From assembly GCF_004770155.1 (NCBI RefSeq), contig NZ_RQFA01000073.1:1-64000 (forward strand): a DNA stretch of 64,000 nt. Direction: 5' to 3'. The position numbers and the translations under genes were made by a program. The stretch is from Leptospira gomenensis. GTDB lineage: Bacteria > Spirochaetota > Leptospiria > Leptospirales > Leptospiraceae. The stretch's first letter is position 1. Every line of letters begins with the position of its first letter. Under the pieces are notes generated by a model, which saw only the letters and a program-made list of their open reading frames with translations, had not been told where the DNA came from and did no database searches. Positions 44,714 to 56,071 of the stretch are shown here, in pieces.

Positions 44714-47449
44714 ATGAGCGAAACACAAAAAGAAAACCCTTACTCCTCCACGGTATTACTTCCGAAAACCGATTTTCCCATGAAGGCCGATCTTGCGAAA
44801 CGCGAGCCGGATCAGATCCGTTCTTGGAAAACCGATCAGGTATTCCGGAAGATGCGGGAACAAAGAAAAGGGAAAAAGGAATTCGTACTTCACGACGGTC
44901 CTCCGTATGCGAACGGAAATTTCCATCTCGGTCACTCTCTCAACAAGATCCTGAAAGATACGATCGTAAAGTCCAAATCCCTCGCCGGATACTACACGGA
45001 TATGATTCCCGGTTGGGATTGTCACGGTCTTCCGATCGAAGTGCAGGTCCTCAAAAACCTTGGTAAAAAGGCGAGGGAAACCGGACCGGAAGAACTCAGA
45101 CAACTCTGCAGAAGTTATGCGGAAGAGTTCGTGGGCAAACAAGGCGAAGACCTTTCCCGTTTTCTTTGTTTTTGGGAAGAGGATCGAATTTATAAAACCA
45201 TGTCTCCCGATTTCGAAGCGAAAATCGTGGAGGTTTTCGGGGAATTGTTCTCCCGGGGTTACGTGTATCGGGGTAAAAAACCGGTTTATTGGTCCATCGA
45301 TCTCGCGACCGCACACGCCGAAGCGGAGATAGAATATTATCCGCACGTTTCCCCTTCGATCTACGTCAAGTTTCCGGTGGTCGGCGAAAAAAACCGTTTC
45401 TGTCTCATCTGGACGACCACACCTTGGACTCTTCCCGCCAATCTAGCGATCTGCTTTAACAGAAAAATTGAATATTCCATTTTTAAAACGGATTCCGGGG
45501 AGGAACTGATCCTCGCCGACGGATTGGTCGAAAAGGTGACTAACGCGACCGGTGTTTCGTTTCACAAAGTAAAGTCGGTCTCTTCGGACGAACTAACCTC
45601 CTTGAAGTTTCAACATCCGTTTCTGGATCGTATATCGATTCCTTTGTTCGGAGATCACGTGACATTGGACGCCGGAACCGGTTGTGTTCACACCGCGCCC
45701 GGTCACGGACAAGACGACTACAAAGTCGGGCTTGCTGCGGGTTTGGAGCCGTATTCTCCCGTGGATGATTACGGAAAATACACGGACGAATTTCCTTTGA
45801 TGCAAGGTACGAAGGTGTTCGACGCGAATCCGGAAATCATCAAGTTATTACAGGAGAAGGGCTTACTTCTTCATCACAGCGAATTCGAACATTCGTATCC
45901 GCATAGCTGGAGAAGCAAAAAACCACTCATATTCCGCGCAACTCCGCAGTGGTTTTTTAGGATGGATTTCAACGAACTTCGCGAAAAATCCCTCGCCGCC
46001 ATCGACAAGGTGCAATGGATTCCTTCTTGGGGAATCACAAGAATCCGTTCCATGGTGGAAACCAGACCGGATTGGTGTCTTTCTCGTCAGAGAAATTGGG
46101 GGGTGCCGATTCCGGCGTTCGTCTGCGAATCCTGCGGAGAAACCCATATCGACACGACGTCGATCCGCTTCTTCACCGATCTGGTCCGCAAAAAGGGGAT
46201 CGAAATCTGGTATTCCGAAAAAGCGGAGACGCTTCTTCCTCCGGGGGCCAAGTGCGGGAAATGCGGAAAGGGCTCGTTCAAAAAAGGAAACGACATCCTG
46301 GACGTTTGGTTCGATTCAGGAGTTTCCAACTTTGCGGTGTTAGGTGAACGTAAGGACGAACCTCCGGCCGATCTTTATCTGGAAGGTTCGGATCAACATC
46401 GGGGATGGTTTCAATCCTCTCTTTGGCCTTCGATGGCGCTCCGGGGAATTCCTCCTTACAAAACGGTTCTTACACACGGTTACGTTCTGGACGAAAAGGG
46501 CAGGCCGATGTCCAAGTCGCTCGGAAACGGAATCGATCCAACGACCGACATCATTCAGGTTTACGGCGCGGACATTCTCAGACTTTGGGTGAGTTCCTTG
46601 GATTTTCGGGACGATATCAAGGTGGGGAAGGAATCCCTCAAGATCGTCTCCGAACAATACAGGAAGATCCGCAACACGTTCCGTTATCTTTTGGGCAATT
46701 TGCATGGGCACGATCCGGAACGGAATCTTCCGTACGAGGAATTGGAGGAGATCGATCGGTATTATCTTTCCAAGCTGGCGCAGTTCGTCGAAGAGGCGGT
46801 ACAGAGTTACGACACGTATCAATTCCATCAGATCTATCAGAAATTGATTCTCTTCTGCACCGTGATCTTGTCCCAGGATTATTTCGAAATGATTCGGGAT
46901 CGGATGTATTGTGACGCGAAGGATTCCAAAACGAGACGTTCTTCCGCGACGGCGTTGCAGCATATTCTGGAAACGTTATGTATTCTTACGGCTCCGATCC
47001 TGAGTTTTACCGCCGAGGAAGTTTGGGCTTCCAGCGGAAAAAAAGAATCGGTCTTTTTTCAAAATTTTCCCGATCTCCGATCTTGGAAAAATCCTTCCCT
47101 GGAAGAAACCTTTCAGCCGGCGTTGGACGCGCGGGAAGCCGTTCAAAAGGCGCTGGAATTGGCGAGACAGGAAGGCAAACTCGGAAAGTCCCTGGAAGCA
47201 GGATTGGAAGTCGTCGTGAAAAACGGAATCGGTTTCGGACGGATTCCCAAGGAAACGTTGGAACTCCTTTTCGTGGTTTCCCAAATACACGAAAACAATC
47301 CCGGGCTGGAAGTCCTCTCGTCGTACGAAAACGAAACGTTCTCCGTAAAGGTTTTAAAACCGAGTCAAGGAGAATGTCCTCGTTGTTGGAGACATACCGC
47401 TCCGAAAGACGGGGATCTTTGCGAGCGTTGTAAACACGTCGTCGGATAA
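44714..47449 (+). CDS. ileS: isoleucyl-tRNA synthetase
   Basis: A 911-residue class I synthetase. HLGH (71-74) is the HIGH motif and GRPMSKS is the KMSKS loop. The CP1 editing domain is present ([20 protein letters not shown]), and a C-terminal zinc site has CPRCW and CERC. It charges tRNA-Ile and edits mischarged valine. The length is normal for the bacterial type. Confidence 0.98.
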   Translation: MSETQKENPYSSTVLLPKTDFPMKADLAKREPDQIRSWKTDQVFRKMREQRKGKKEFVLHDGPPYANGNFHLGHSLNKILKDTIVKSKSLAGYYTDMIPGWDCHGLPIEVQVLKNLGKKARETGPEELRQLCRSYAEEFVGKQGEDLSRFLCFWEEDRIYKTMSPDFEAKIVEVFGELFSRGYVYRGKKPVYWSIDLATAHAEAEIEYYPHVSPSIYVKFPVVGEKNRFCLIWTTTPWTLPANLAICFNRKIEYSIFKTDSGEELILADGLVEKVTNATGVSFHKVKSVSSDELTSLKFQHPFLDRISIPLFGDHVTLDAGTGCVHTAPGHGQDDYKVGLAAGLEPYSPVDDYGKYTDEFPLMQGTKVFDANPEIIKLLQEKGLLLHHSEFEHSYPHSWRSKKPLIFRATPQWFFRMDFNELREKSLAAIDKVQWIPSWGITRIRSMVETRPDWCLSRQRNWGVPIPAFVCESCGETHIDTTSIRFFTDLVRKKGIEIWYSEKAETLLPPGAKCGKCGKGSFKKGNDILDVWFDSGVSNFAVLGERKDEPPADLYLEGSDQHRGWFQSSLWPSMALRGIPPYKTVLTHGYVLDEKGRPMSKSLGNGIDPTTDIIQVYGADILRLWVSSLDFRDDIKVGKESLKIVSEQYRKIRNTFRYLLGNLHGHDPERNLPYEELEEIDRYYLSKLAQFVEEAVQSYDTYQFHQIYQKLILFCTVILSQDYFEMIRDRMYCDAKDSKTRRSSATALQHILETLCILTAPILSFTAEEVWASSGKKESVFFQNFPDLRSWKNPSLEETFQPALDAREAVQKALELARQEGKLGKSLEAGLEVVVKNGIGFGRIPKETLELLFVVSQIHENNPGLEVLSSYENETFSVKVLKPSQGECPRCWRHTAPKDGDLCERCKHVVG

Positions 47450-47821
47450 TCGAAACAAAACCTACCAATCCCTCTTTCGTCGCGACCAAGTTTCGGAGGA
47501 GAGGGAATTGGGTGGCGGGGGACGTCTCCCCCTCGCTCCAAACGCGTTCGCGTTTTCCGCTACCCCCTCTCCGGGAAAACCTTTCCTTGGTTTAGCCCGG
47601 ACCCGATCCAACGGTCCTCCGACATCGAAATAGAAAAACACATCCTATCCGAAAAACGCGTCGCGTCGCGTCCGGAAAAAAAACGGACGGGTTCGATCGC
47701 GGCGTTCGTACGACAAAACCGATTTCGAACCGTCAAAGGCTTCGAAATCGGGATTGAAATTCGGAACGGGTTGGTGGAGGAAACGAGGAATCGAAACGCA
47801 AAATGGGTCGAAACGTCTGTT
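47450..47821. other. G+C-rich intergenic stretch with palindromes
   Basis: No gene is visible. Bases about 47510-47575 contain GGGGGACGTCTCCCCC, a near-palindrome on GACGTC, and AACGCGTTCGCG-type sequence flanked by C-rich and G-rich runs. The composition contrasts with both flanking genes. Confidence 0.5.
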
Positions 47822-48555
47822 TCAACCGCCGGGACGATCGTTTTCGTCGGTCAATCTGCGGATTTCGTTTCGTTTGCGGGGTTTGAATTTGTACTGATCC
47901 AGTTGGTCCGTCGGAAATACGATCCACTTTCGGTTCGGAATATTACGAACCATCTGAAACTGAACCGCTCCCGTATCCGAAATTTCCGTTCCGTCCGAAA
48001 CGTTGGTCAGATAAATCGGTTTGATATCGGTCCAAAGAGAAAAGTCTAAACCGATTTCCTTGTTGATGATCTCTCGTTTGATTTTTCCGAAAACCACGTT
48101 CACCCGACTTTTTTCGCCCCAGATCAAGGCGGTCGTCAGTTCCTCCGTGGAGACAACCGATTGGATGTCGTCGTATTTGGAAATGAGAACCAAAAGTTTG
48201 TTGTCGGGAAGGGCTTGGATCACATAGGGAAGATCTCTTGCTATGATTTCCAATTCTCCGTCGGAAAAAACGTGATCCGTAAAAAAACCGAGGGAGGATT
48301 TTTTTACGTATTTCAAATTTCCCAAAAGATCCTTCCACTTTTCGGAAGACAAATTCGGATGTGCGAACGGTCCCGGGGTGACGAGATCGTCAAACTGATC
48401 GATTCGGGAAGGGCTGATTTTAAAATACGCAACTTCTTCCGAGTTGTAGAGCAGATTGTGCGCCCTGGACCAGAAAAAAATTCCCCGTTCCTGAACCCAG
48501 GAACATCGAACTAAGGATAAAAGCAAAACTAAGAATACAATTGGATAGGGACGTT

Positions 48556-48559
<4 letters not shown>
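47822..48559 (-). CDS. hypothetical exported protein
   Basis: 245 residues with a clear N-terminal hydrophobic segment ending LLLSLVRCSW. Cys19 might be lipidated, but Arg before it is unusual for a lipobox. About residues 60-230 look like a mixed alpha/beta domain with no motif I recognise. Its start overlaps the STAS gene stop by four bases, so the two are coupled. Confidence 0.75.
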
Positions 48560-48924
<365 letters not shown>

Positions 48925-49046
48925 CAGATCGAAAAAACACCCGGAAGAAAGGTCTGTCAAGAAGTAAAATCGATCAGTATCTTTCTTGATTTATTTCCTA
49001 GAACTGCGAATTTGAACTGTAGAGCGGAATTGGTAAGGATTACGTT

Positions 49047-50915
49047 ATGGCCGAGTTTGATAAAACGAAACGTTCCATCGGAGTGAACAACCTGGATGAT
49101 AAGGCCAGGAAAGAAATGTTCGATAAATTCCAATCCGCAGGTGGCAAGGTCGTCAGCGAAAAGGATAAGAAAAAAGACGAAGGCGATCGTAAATCCTCCG
49201 CCCCGAACATTCGCCAAGGACAAAGAAGTCAGGCGGGTGGAAGAGATTCTTCTTCGTCCCGCTCCGGAAACGTTTCTTCCGGGGGAGGACGTTCCTCCGG
49301 AGGCTCCGGTAACAAAGGGGGAGGCGCCGTATCCAGAGGCCCCAGCGCCCGGGACCGCAAGGCTCTCGAAGACGAGATGGGCAACTTCATCAATCGTTTC
49401 TCCGTTCGAGTCAAATGTTGGTTGGGTCGTGTGACCGGGTTTTCATCGCCCGAGTTGTTGCCTTCCTTCCTTTCCGAATTTAACCTCTCCGGTAAAAAAG
49501 CGCTTCTGGAATTGAATTTCGTCGGCAACGACATACTCGGAAATCCCGCCTACGCCGCCAAAATCGCCAAGGAACTGGACGCTCAAAATCCGATCTACAT
49601 CGAACTTCTGGGACGTATGCACAAACTTTACGACAACGGGGAAATCAATCAGGTCCTAGAACCGCATAACGCGGCTCCCGATCTTCCCGTTGGAATTTCC
49701 AGAATCCGGGATCCGCTCTATTCCATCTTTAGAAAGTTATACTACGTTTATCCGTTTCAGGGAAGTTACGTCAAGGCGGTGACTTTGGGGTATGCGGTTC
49801 TCGAAAAGTTGGAAGGAAAACCGTCCAGCATCTACAACACCAAAAAGAAACGCGCACTTCAGGAATTCGATTATCTATTCGGAACCCTCTTTGATAAACT
49901 CTATCTGACCGTTTTACGGAACGAAAATAAAAACATCCCCTTGCTCAGCAATACGATGGAATCGGTTCTCGGAATCGTCCCCGAAGAAAAACCGGGCCAG
50001 AGACAACAAGGCGAAGAGCTGGATGAAATTTCCGGCGGAGCGACGCAGGAAGAGGCGGCCCCCGAAGAGGAAAAAAAGGAAGAGGTCAATCCGGAAGAAT
50101 CCCTGAGCAAGGAATTAAAATACGGTCTCAAACTGATGCGTATGCTTCCTTTGGATCAGCTCCGGAAAAAACACGATCCTCGCGGAGAATACGATCTGAT
50201 TCCCGCTTCGGACAAGGCGTTTTTGACCTGGTTGTTTTTTCGGGAATTCGACACGGAATACTCTTTCGTCATGACCACCAAAAAGATAGAGATCAAACCC
50301 ACGATCGTGAACGGAGCCAAGGTGGATTATCGGGAAAAGATGATCGATCTTTACGAAACCACTCGGGCTTCGATCGAACAGTTCCGGATCTACGATCAAT
50401 ATCATAAAGAACTCAAAAGCCATCTTAAAAACCCGGGAGCCAATTACATCGAGGCTTCCAAAAAGACGAGCGCCCTCGAAACCAAACGGAGTCAACAATC
50501 CAGAAACGTTCGGGTGACGGTTAAGGAATTCGTGGAAAAAACTTCCGAGATCCTTGAAAAACTCATCACGGACATGAAGACCAAAAAGGAAGTGGTCACG
50601 AACATGGAAGAGTTGATGACCTTCGATCTGATGGAATCCAAACGACGTCTGAATAAAAAACCGATCAAACAGTGTATCATGGAAGCGTATTGTTACGCAA
50701 TCGCGTTTGCGGGAAGATTGGAAAGCGGAGATCTTTTCGGAGGAGTTACGGAACTTTCTCCGGAGGATATGGAAAAGGAATTCGGAATCAAAACGGAACA
50801 ATCCTCCAGCGAGTCCGATCTGGGACTTCCTGCGGGCGGTGCGGCTTCCGCGGAAGCAAACGAGAATTTGGACGCGGATTCCCTCGGAGTGGATCCGTCG
50901 ATTCTCGGCGACTGA
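49047..50915 (+). CDS. large cytoplasmic protein of unknown function
   Basis: 622 residues with no signal or membrane segment. Residues about 35-105 are low-complexity Lys/Asp then Ser/Gly-rich. About 110-310 form a helical domain (including CWLGRVTGFSSPELLPSF). An acidic Glu/Gln linker covers about 325-355, followed by a second helical domain (about 358-590) and a Ser/Ala-rich acidic tail. I recognise no family, though proteins of this size and layout are annotated as conserved hypotheticals in spirochaetes. It is divergent from the STAS gene. Confidence 0.85.
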   Translation: MAEFDKTKRSIGVNNLDDKARKEMFDKFQSAGGKVVSEKDKKKDEGDRKSSAPNIRQGQRSQAGGRDSSSSRSGNVSSGGGRSSGGSGNKGGGAVSRGPSARDRKALEDEMGNFINRFSVRVKCWLGRVTGFSSPELLPSFLSEFNLSGKKALLELNFVGNDILGNPAYAAKIAKELDAQNPIYIELLGRMHKLYDNGEINQVLEPHNAAPDLPVGISRIRDPLYSIFRKLYYVYPFQGSYVKAVTLGYAVLEKLEGKPSSIYNTKKKRALQEFDYLFGTLFDKLYLTVLRNENKNIPLLSNTMESVLGIVPEEKPGQRQQGEELDEISGGATQEEAAPEEEKKEEVNPEESLSKELKYGLKLMRMLPLDQLRKKHDPRGEYDLIPASDKAFLTWLFFREFDTEYSFVMTTKKIEIKPTIVNGAKVDYREKMIDLYETTRASIEQFRIYDQYHKELKSHLKNPGANYIEASKKTSALETKRSQQSRNVRVTVKEFVEKTSEILEKLITDMKTKKEVVTNMEELMTFDLMESKRRLNKKPIKQCIMEAYCYAIAFAGRLESGDLFGGVTELSPEDMEKEFGIKTEQSSSESDLGLPAGGAASAEANENLDADSLGVDPSILGD

Positions 50916-50936
50916 CGGCGGATCGCGGAAAAATCG

Positions 50937-51656
50937 TTGGCTTCCGTAAAAGTTACACTATTTCAAAAGGATTTAAATCGTCCGATCGGAGAGGATTTAA
51001 AGGGAAAGTTGAACAAGGAAAAATCGGACTTTCTCCTTTTGCCCGAATACTTTCCGTTTTACGAATCCGGCGCGAACCCGGATCAATCCTCGGCGAAATC
51101 CAAATTCTACATCGACGAGTTGTTGCAAATATCGGAATATTATAAAGGTGTAATTATCGGCGGTTCGGTATTCCGAAAAGACGACGCGGGGATTTTGAGG
51201 ATTTCGGTTCCCATTATACAAGGAGTCGTGGTCGCCGATTGGTACGATAAACAAAATCTCGCTCCTTTCGAATCCGGGGCGGTTGCGGGAGACGGGGAGC
51301 GTATCTTCATCATGGGGGGGCTTCGTTTCGGGATCGCCGCCGGAAAAGAAATCGATGATTCGAATCGTTTCGAAGAACTGAAATCCCAGAACGTTAATCT
51401 TTTGTTTCATTGCGATTTTATTTCGGAAAGTGAATCCACACACGCTCTGGATTTGGAACGTTATGCGAAACTTTCCGCCAGATACGGAACTTTGATCGCG
51501 AGGACGACGGGGGTCGGCTCCGTTTTGGGAAAAACCGGGATCGGCAGGAGCCTTCTCGCGACCTCTTCCGGAGTCAACTGGAAGGTCGCGGAATCCGAAA
51601 AACAAAAAGAGATCCTGAAAACGGTCATCGTCAACGGAGTAAACGGTCTTTTTTGA
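50937..51656 (+). CDS. nitrilase-fold protein lacking the catalytic cysteine
   Basis: 239 residues from TTG 50937. It follows the carbon-nitrogen hydrolase fold: Glu37 in LLLPEYFP, and Lys105 in DWYDKQNL. The segment that should hold the nucleophilic Cys reads LRFGIAAGKEID (129-140), with Ala135/Gly136 there and no Cys. It is therefore probably not an amidase, and may be a binding or regulatory relative. It follows the 622-residue protein by 21 bases. Confidence 0.78.
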   Translation: MASVKVTLFQKDLNRPIGEDLKGKLNKEKSDFLLLPEYFPFYESGANPDQSSAKSKFYIDELLQISEYYKGVIIGGSVFRKDDAGILRISVPIIQGVVVADWYDKQNLAPFESGAVAGDGERIFIMGGLRFGIAAGKEIDDSNRFEELKSQNVNLLFHCDFISESESTHALDLERYAKLSARYGTLIARTTGVGSVLGKTGIGRSLLATSSGVNWKVAESEKQKEILKTVIVNGVNGLF

Positions 51657-51785
51657 ACGGGAATTTTTAAAGGGAGATTTTTCTTTTTCTCATCGGAGCG
51701 AGTTTCAATACGCAAATCGGACCTCCCTCGAATGTTTTTACTTCGTGATATCGCCCGCACTCTTCTTAAAAAAGGAAACGTCCTT

Positions 51786-52313
51786 ATGAAACTCAGCTTC
51801 ACGTTAAACGAACAGGACATCGTAAACTTCAACGTATTTCATTTTAGAAATTCGAAATTCACTACCAGAAGAAGAATCCTGTTTCGGTTTTTGATTCCGA
51901 TTTGGGTCGTCGTAGTTTTTTTGTTTCTCAATCGGGAGCAACTCGACGCGACTTCTTTCCTGTGGAATTCTCCTTTGTTTTTGTTCGGGATTTTTTGGTT
52001 TTTGTTTTCCGATAAGCTGTATTTTTGGAGATTGAAGAACAACGTGAAGAACCTCCTTCGGGAAGGAAGAAATAACGGTATGATCGGAGTCCAGAATTTG
52101 GATTTGTCCGACGATACTTTGATCGTACAAAACGAATCCGGGCTCTTTCGACATTCCCTGAAATCGATCAATCGCGTGGAAGAAGGCGACGGTTATCTAT
52201 TTTTGTACGTGACCTCCCTTTCCGCGATCCCGATTCCCTTATCCGTTTTTAAGGATTCCGAAAAGGAAACGTTCATCCGTAAAATCGCGGAGTTTTCCTC
52301 CCACTCCGTCTGA
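51786..52313 (+). CDS. YcxB-like membrane protein
   Basis: 175 residues from ATG 51786. It has a short N-terminal strand region (FTLNEQDIVNFNVFHF), two membrane helices (about 35-55 and 62-80) and a C-terminal PH-like beta domain, the layout of YcxB-like proteins. Function unknown. An upstream in-frame ATG at 51732 is possible but unneeded. Confidence 0.82.
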   Translation: MKLSFTLNEQDIVNFNVFHFRNSKFTTRRRILFRFLIPIWVVVVFLFLNREQLDATSFLWNSPLFLFGIFWFLFSDKLYFWRLKNNVKNLLREGRNNGMIGVQNLDLSDDTLIVQNESGLFRHSLKSINRVEEGDGYLFLYVTSLSAIPIPLSVFKDSEKETFIRKIAEFSSHSV

Positions 52314-52479
52314 TTCGATAAAAACCGGGATCGTTCGGAACGAACCGTCGCCGTTTCGTAGTTAATCGGTCCTTTCGAGTAACGAGACAACTTTACAATA
52401 TTAGAAAACTTCCGTATTATTAAACGACATAAATTCAGATAGGTCCGGTCCTATCCCGTTTCAAAGGAAAAAATTTCCC

Positions 52480-54966
52480 ATGTCGTATTATCATAGTTTC
52501 CGAAGAATCGGGCTCTTCGTCTTCGTTTCCCTTGTCGCCGTTTCCAACTCTCGTTGTATGATCGAAGACCGTCTTTTGTGTAAAATTCCGCTTTACGACA
52601 AGATCAACGAACTTTCGATCCGGAGAGAGGTTTGTAAAGACGAGAAATTCGACCTGAGCGTCTTAGGGGTGTTAGGCGCTTTTTTCCGTCAGCCTAAAAC
52701 GAACACCCCGATCCTGTTCGTGACCCAGGTTCCCGTTCCAGGTAAGGATTTTCGTACGGTAGCGATGACTTTCGCGAATCACACTACCGGAATGACGGAC
52801 GTCCCGCGCGGTGGTAATTTGATGATCCGTTTTCCAGGAGGTAGAATCCGGAATCTTACCGGGGAAGCGGGTTTTGGAAGTTCCGACGTCTTTCAAGGCG
52901 AGAAATCGATCGCGGTGCGAGACCCGAACGTTCATTGGAGCGGAAAGAAGGCGTTGTTCAGCATGTTGATCGGAGGCTCCAAAGCGCGATTCGACAATGC
53001 GACTCCTTCCGCGTCCCGTTGGCAGATTTACGAGGTGGAAGGTTTGGGCGAAGCGGATACGGCGGTAGTTCGTAAAATCCCCGGACAACCCGCTTCGTTT
53101 AACAATATTTATCCGGTTTACGGCACGGGTTCTAGGATTCATTTTATCTCCGATCGTCCTCCCGCAGGAGCCGAAGCGTTGTATCCGGCTTTGGACGAAT
53201 ACGAACTGACTCCGACGAACACGGGAGTTTGGAGTATCGATCCGCAAACCGTCGGCGGAGATTTAAAACATCTGCATCATACTCCTTCCGGAGCTTTCGA
53301 TCTTAGATTGGATCGTTCCGGAAGATTGATCTTTACGGTTTGGGAACACGCGCAACAGGATATCTTTGCGAATTCCGACCTTGCGGCTTTTCTTAGTTAC
53401 CGACAAACCAACGGAACCGGGATCGGATTCGATCCGAATTCTCTTCCCGCTAAATCACGGAATTTTTTCAACGAATCGGCGGGCTCGGGATCCGAGCTCG
53501 TATTGGATTCCTACTATAATTTCGCCGGGGATACGGTTCGGGATTTGTATAACGGAGAACCGTTTTATCCTCCTCAGGAAAGACCGGATCAGTGGACGGC
53601 CGGTCCGCTTCATTACGAACGATCGCTCGTGAAACATTTCATCACCTGGGAGATGAACGAGGACGGTACGGAAGTCTTGACCATCAATCATCTCGGAGCG
53701 CACGAGCTCCACTATTATCAACCTCGGATGATCGTCAACGATCCCGCTATTACCGACCGAACCATCGAAGTTTCCCAGGCCAATGCCGATCCGAATTTAG
53801 GAGAAGTGATTTCTAAACCTTTCGAACAGATGATGCAATCGAGCGAAGATCCGAACGAACCGGGTTGTTATTTTTTCACGAACGCACATCATTTCGATTC
53901 GTACGGAGCCGGTCAGATCGGTAGGTTCTGCGCCGAACCCGGTAAAAGCGCAAATCGTATCTACGCGGAACACGTTACGCATCCTTCCACAAGAAATCCT
54001 CCCTCCGATTTTTTTCCGCCGGCCGGTCATACGGGTTTGTTTCGGAATCCGGTCGCGCTCGGCAGCGGAGTTTTGTTGGCGTCCCATTCCCCTCCGGTGA
54101 ATACTCTTACGGATAGGCCGCAGTTTCAGATCAAGGAATTGGAACGATTCGGAGAGTATCACGTTCCCGTGGTCAATCTTACGGAATCGATTCCGTGTAA
54201 CGTGCGTTATTTTACTCCGGACGAGGAACGTTCTTATTCCGGTCCTTGCTGGCAACTTTCTCCGGTGGAAGTCGTTCCTCGGGAAATTCCGACACCTCGT
54301 GTCGCGAGTCTTCCCGATATCGAGAGAAACGTTTTTCAGAACCAAGGGATCTCGGTTCCCTTTTTCCAGGATTATCTCAAACAAAGAAACCTCGCGATGT
54401 TCGTGGTTCGCAACGTCACCAAACGCGACGCAGCCGATCGGCAACAGCCTTTCAACCTCCGCGTTTTCGGCACGGCGAATGCGAGCACCGCTCCCGATTA
54501 CGATCCAGCCCAAGGTCATAAGTTATACGACTTGCAGAATTTTCAGGTGTTTATGGCCGAACTACGGAGGGGCGCAGACGGTAGAAACGGGCGTCGAGTG
54601 TTGCCGACACAACTTTCCCGTTTGTCCAATGCGACCCTGAGAGCGTCTTTGTTAAACGAAAACGGAAATCTCGCGGGAACTCCTTTGTTAAACGACAACG
54701 GATTTCGCATTTTTCCGGACGGTTCGATCGTGGGAATCGTTCCCGCGGATCGTGCGATTTCCTGGGAAGCCCTCGGTCCGGTCGCTCAGGGCTCCCATCC
54801 CGTCGTAAAGGAGCAAGTTTGGGTTTCCTTTCGTCCCGGTGAAATCAGGGTCTGCGCTAATTGCCACGGGGTGAACGGCCGCGATCAGACCGGTGCGATA
54901 GGCGGTCCGGTAAATACGCCGCAAGCCTTAGTGGATTTTCTACAACAATGGGACGCGACCCACTGA
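52480..54966 (+). CDS. large exported monoheme protein
   Basis: 828 residues. An N-terminal hydrophobic signal (about 8-22) is followed by Cys25. About 60-330 contain repeated beta-strand blades reminiscent of a TolB/WD-type propeller (SRIHFISDRP). A middle region is rich in His, Tyr and Pro. A single c-type haem motif, CANCH, lies at 792-796 near the C-terminus. The arrangement recalls the hydrazine-synthase alpha-subunit-like family, but I cannot confirm that. It should be periplasmic or surface-exposed and possibly redox-active. Confidence 0.82.
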   Translation: MSYYHSFRRIGLFVFVSLVAVSNSRCMIEDRLLCKIPLYDKINELSIRREVCKDEKFDLSVLGVLGAFFRQPKTNTPILFVTQVPVPGKDFRTVAMTFANHTTGMTDVPRGGNLMIRFPGGRIRNLTGEAGFGSSDVFQGEKSIAVRDPNVHWSGKKALFSMLIGGSKARFDNATPSASRWQIYEVEGLGEADTAVVRKIPGQPASFNNIYPVYGTGSRIHFISDRPPAGAEALYPALDEYELTPTNTGVWSIDPQTVGGDLKHLHHTPSGAFDLRLDRSGRLIFTVWEHAQQDIFANSDLAAFLSYRQTNGTGIGFDPNSLPAKSRNFFNESAGSGSELVLDSYYNFAGDTVRDLYNGEPFYPPQERPDQWTAGPLHYERSLVKHFITWEMNEDGTEVLTINHLGAHELHYYQPRMIVNDPAITDRTIEVSQANADPNLGEVISKPFEQMMQSSEDPNEPGCYFFTNAHHFDSYGAGQIGRFCAEPGKSANRIYAEHVTHPSTRNPPSDFFPPAGHTGLFRNPVALGSGVLLASHSPPVNTLTDRPQFQIKELERFGEYHVPVVNLTESIPCNVRYFTPDEERSYSGPCWQLSPVEVVPREIPTPRVASLPDIERNVFQNQGISVPFFQDYLKQRNLAMFVVRNVTKRDAADRQQPFNLRVFGTANASTAPDYDPAQGHKLYDLQNFQVFMAELRRGADGRNGRRVLPTQLSRLSNATLRASLLNENGNLAGTPLLNDNGFRIFPDGSIVGIVPADRAISWEALGPVAQGSHPVVKEQVWVSFRPGEIRVCANCHGVNGRDQTGAIGGPVNTPQALVDFLQQWDATH

Positions 54967-55003
54967 CGGTTTTTGCGTGCGGGATCCGAGGAGGGGTTCG
55001 CGT

Positions 55004-56071
55004 TTACAAAAGGTTGTGATCCTTCATCGAACTGTATAAGGTCTGTAGCGTTACTTTTAGGATCGCCGCCATCGGAACGGCGATCAACATTCCCACCAAC
55101 CCGAGAGCCGCCCCTCCGACGGTGACGGCTCCCACCACCACGATCGGATGAAGGGACACCGATCCGGAAATGACGATGGGTTGTATCAGAAAGTTATCGA
55201 TGATCTGCGCGATCAATACCACGATCAATATCGAAGTCATCAGATCCGTCGTCGTATTTCCTCCGATTACGAGCGCGAAAAATAAAGGAGGAACGGCTCC
55301 CATGATCGGACCTAAGTAAGGCACCGAATTGGCCACTCCCAAAAACAATCCGAAGATATAGAAATAAGGCAATCCGATCGCATAAAACCCGATCGTTGAT
55401 ACGATACAGATGATCGCTCCTTGTATCATAAGACTTTTGAGATAATTGGTCAACTGTTCGTTGATCTTATACGTGACCATCAAAGCCATTTCGAAATATC
55501 GGTTCGGGATCAGGGAAATCAAATTCTTATACATTCCGTTTCCGTTTAACAGGAATAAGAACGCGAATAAGGGAGTGATGATCATATATCCGATCAGAGT
55601 GGGAACGTACGATACGAATCCCTTTACCTGCTCGTGCATCAGATCCGCGATCTTCTTGATGAGTTCGTCGGGCCGGATCGTTTCGTTCCAACCCGCGGGA
55701 AATTCGTTGAACTGAAGATTGACCGTTACCGTCAGATATTTGAATTTCGCTTCGTCGAGATCCTGTTTCCAGTTTTTCAACAAAGGATTGAGAGTGGACA
55801 CGATCGGCGGTGCGACCGAGTTGATGAAAAGATAAATCGGTATCGAGATCAACAACATAAGAATCGCTATCGACAAGATGCGAGGAATTCCGAAACTTTC
55901 GAGATTGTTGATCGTTCCGTTGAACGCGTAAAAGATCAACAGAGCCATCACCATGGGAACCGCGAGTAGTTGTAATCCCCAAAGAGAGACTACGATGGTG
56001 AAAATCACGATCAGAAAAAAACTGGTCCGTATGAAATATTCGGAAAGTTCCCGTCTTTCGGAATTACGCAT
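55004..56071 (-). CDS. AI-2E/PerM family membrane transporter
   Basis: A 355-residue protein with about eight membrane segments and the family signature GVANSVPYLGPIMGAVPP near residue 245. The C-terminal half also includes IIDNFLIQPIVISGSV, typical of PerM/YdgG. Members export small molecules or ions; substrates are mostly unknown. Its start overlaps the cNMP-binding gene by eight bases. Confidence 0.92.
   Translation of the reverse strand: MRNSERRELSEYFIRTSFFLIVIFTIVVSLWGLQLLAVPMVMALLIFYAFNGTINNLESFGIPRILSIAILMLLISIPIYLFINSVAPPIVSTLNPLLKNWKQDLDEAKFKYLTVTVNLQFNEFPAGWNETIRPDELIKKIADLMHEQVKGFVSYVPTLIGYMIITPLFAFLFLLNGNGMYKNLISLIPNRYFEMALMVTYKINEQLTNYLKSLMIQGAIICIVSTIGFYAIGLPYFYIFGLFLGVANSVPYLGPIMGAVPPLFFALVIGGNTTTDLMTSILIVVLIAQIIDNFLIQPIVISGSVSLHPIVVVGAVTVGGAALGLVGMLIAVPMAAILKVTLQTLYSSMKDHNLL

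Noticed and set aside
48955..48960. TTG start for the STAS gene
   Set aside because: It is part of TTGACA, more likely a -35 element. ATG at 48924 gives a normal STAS length.
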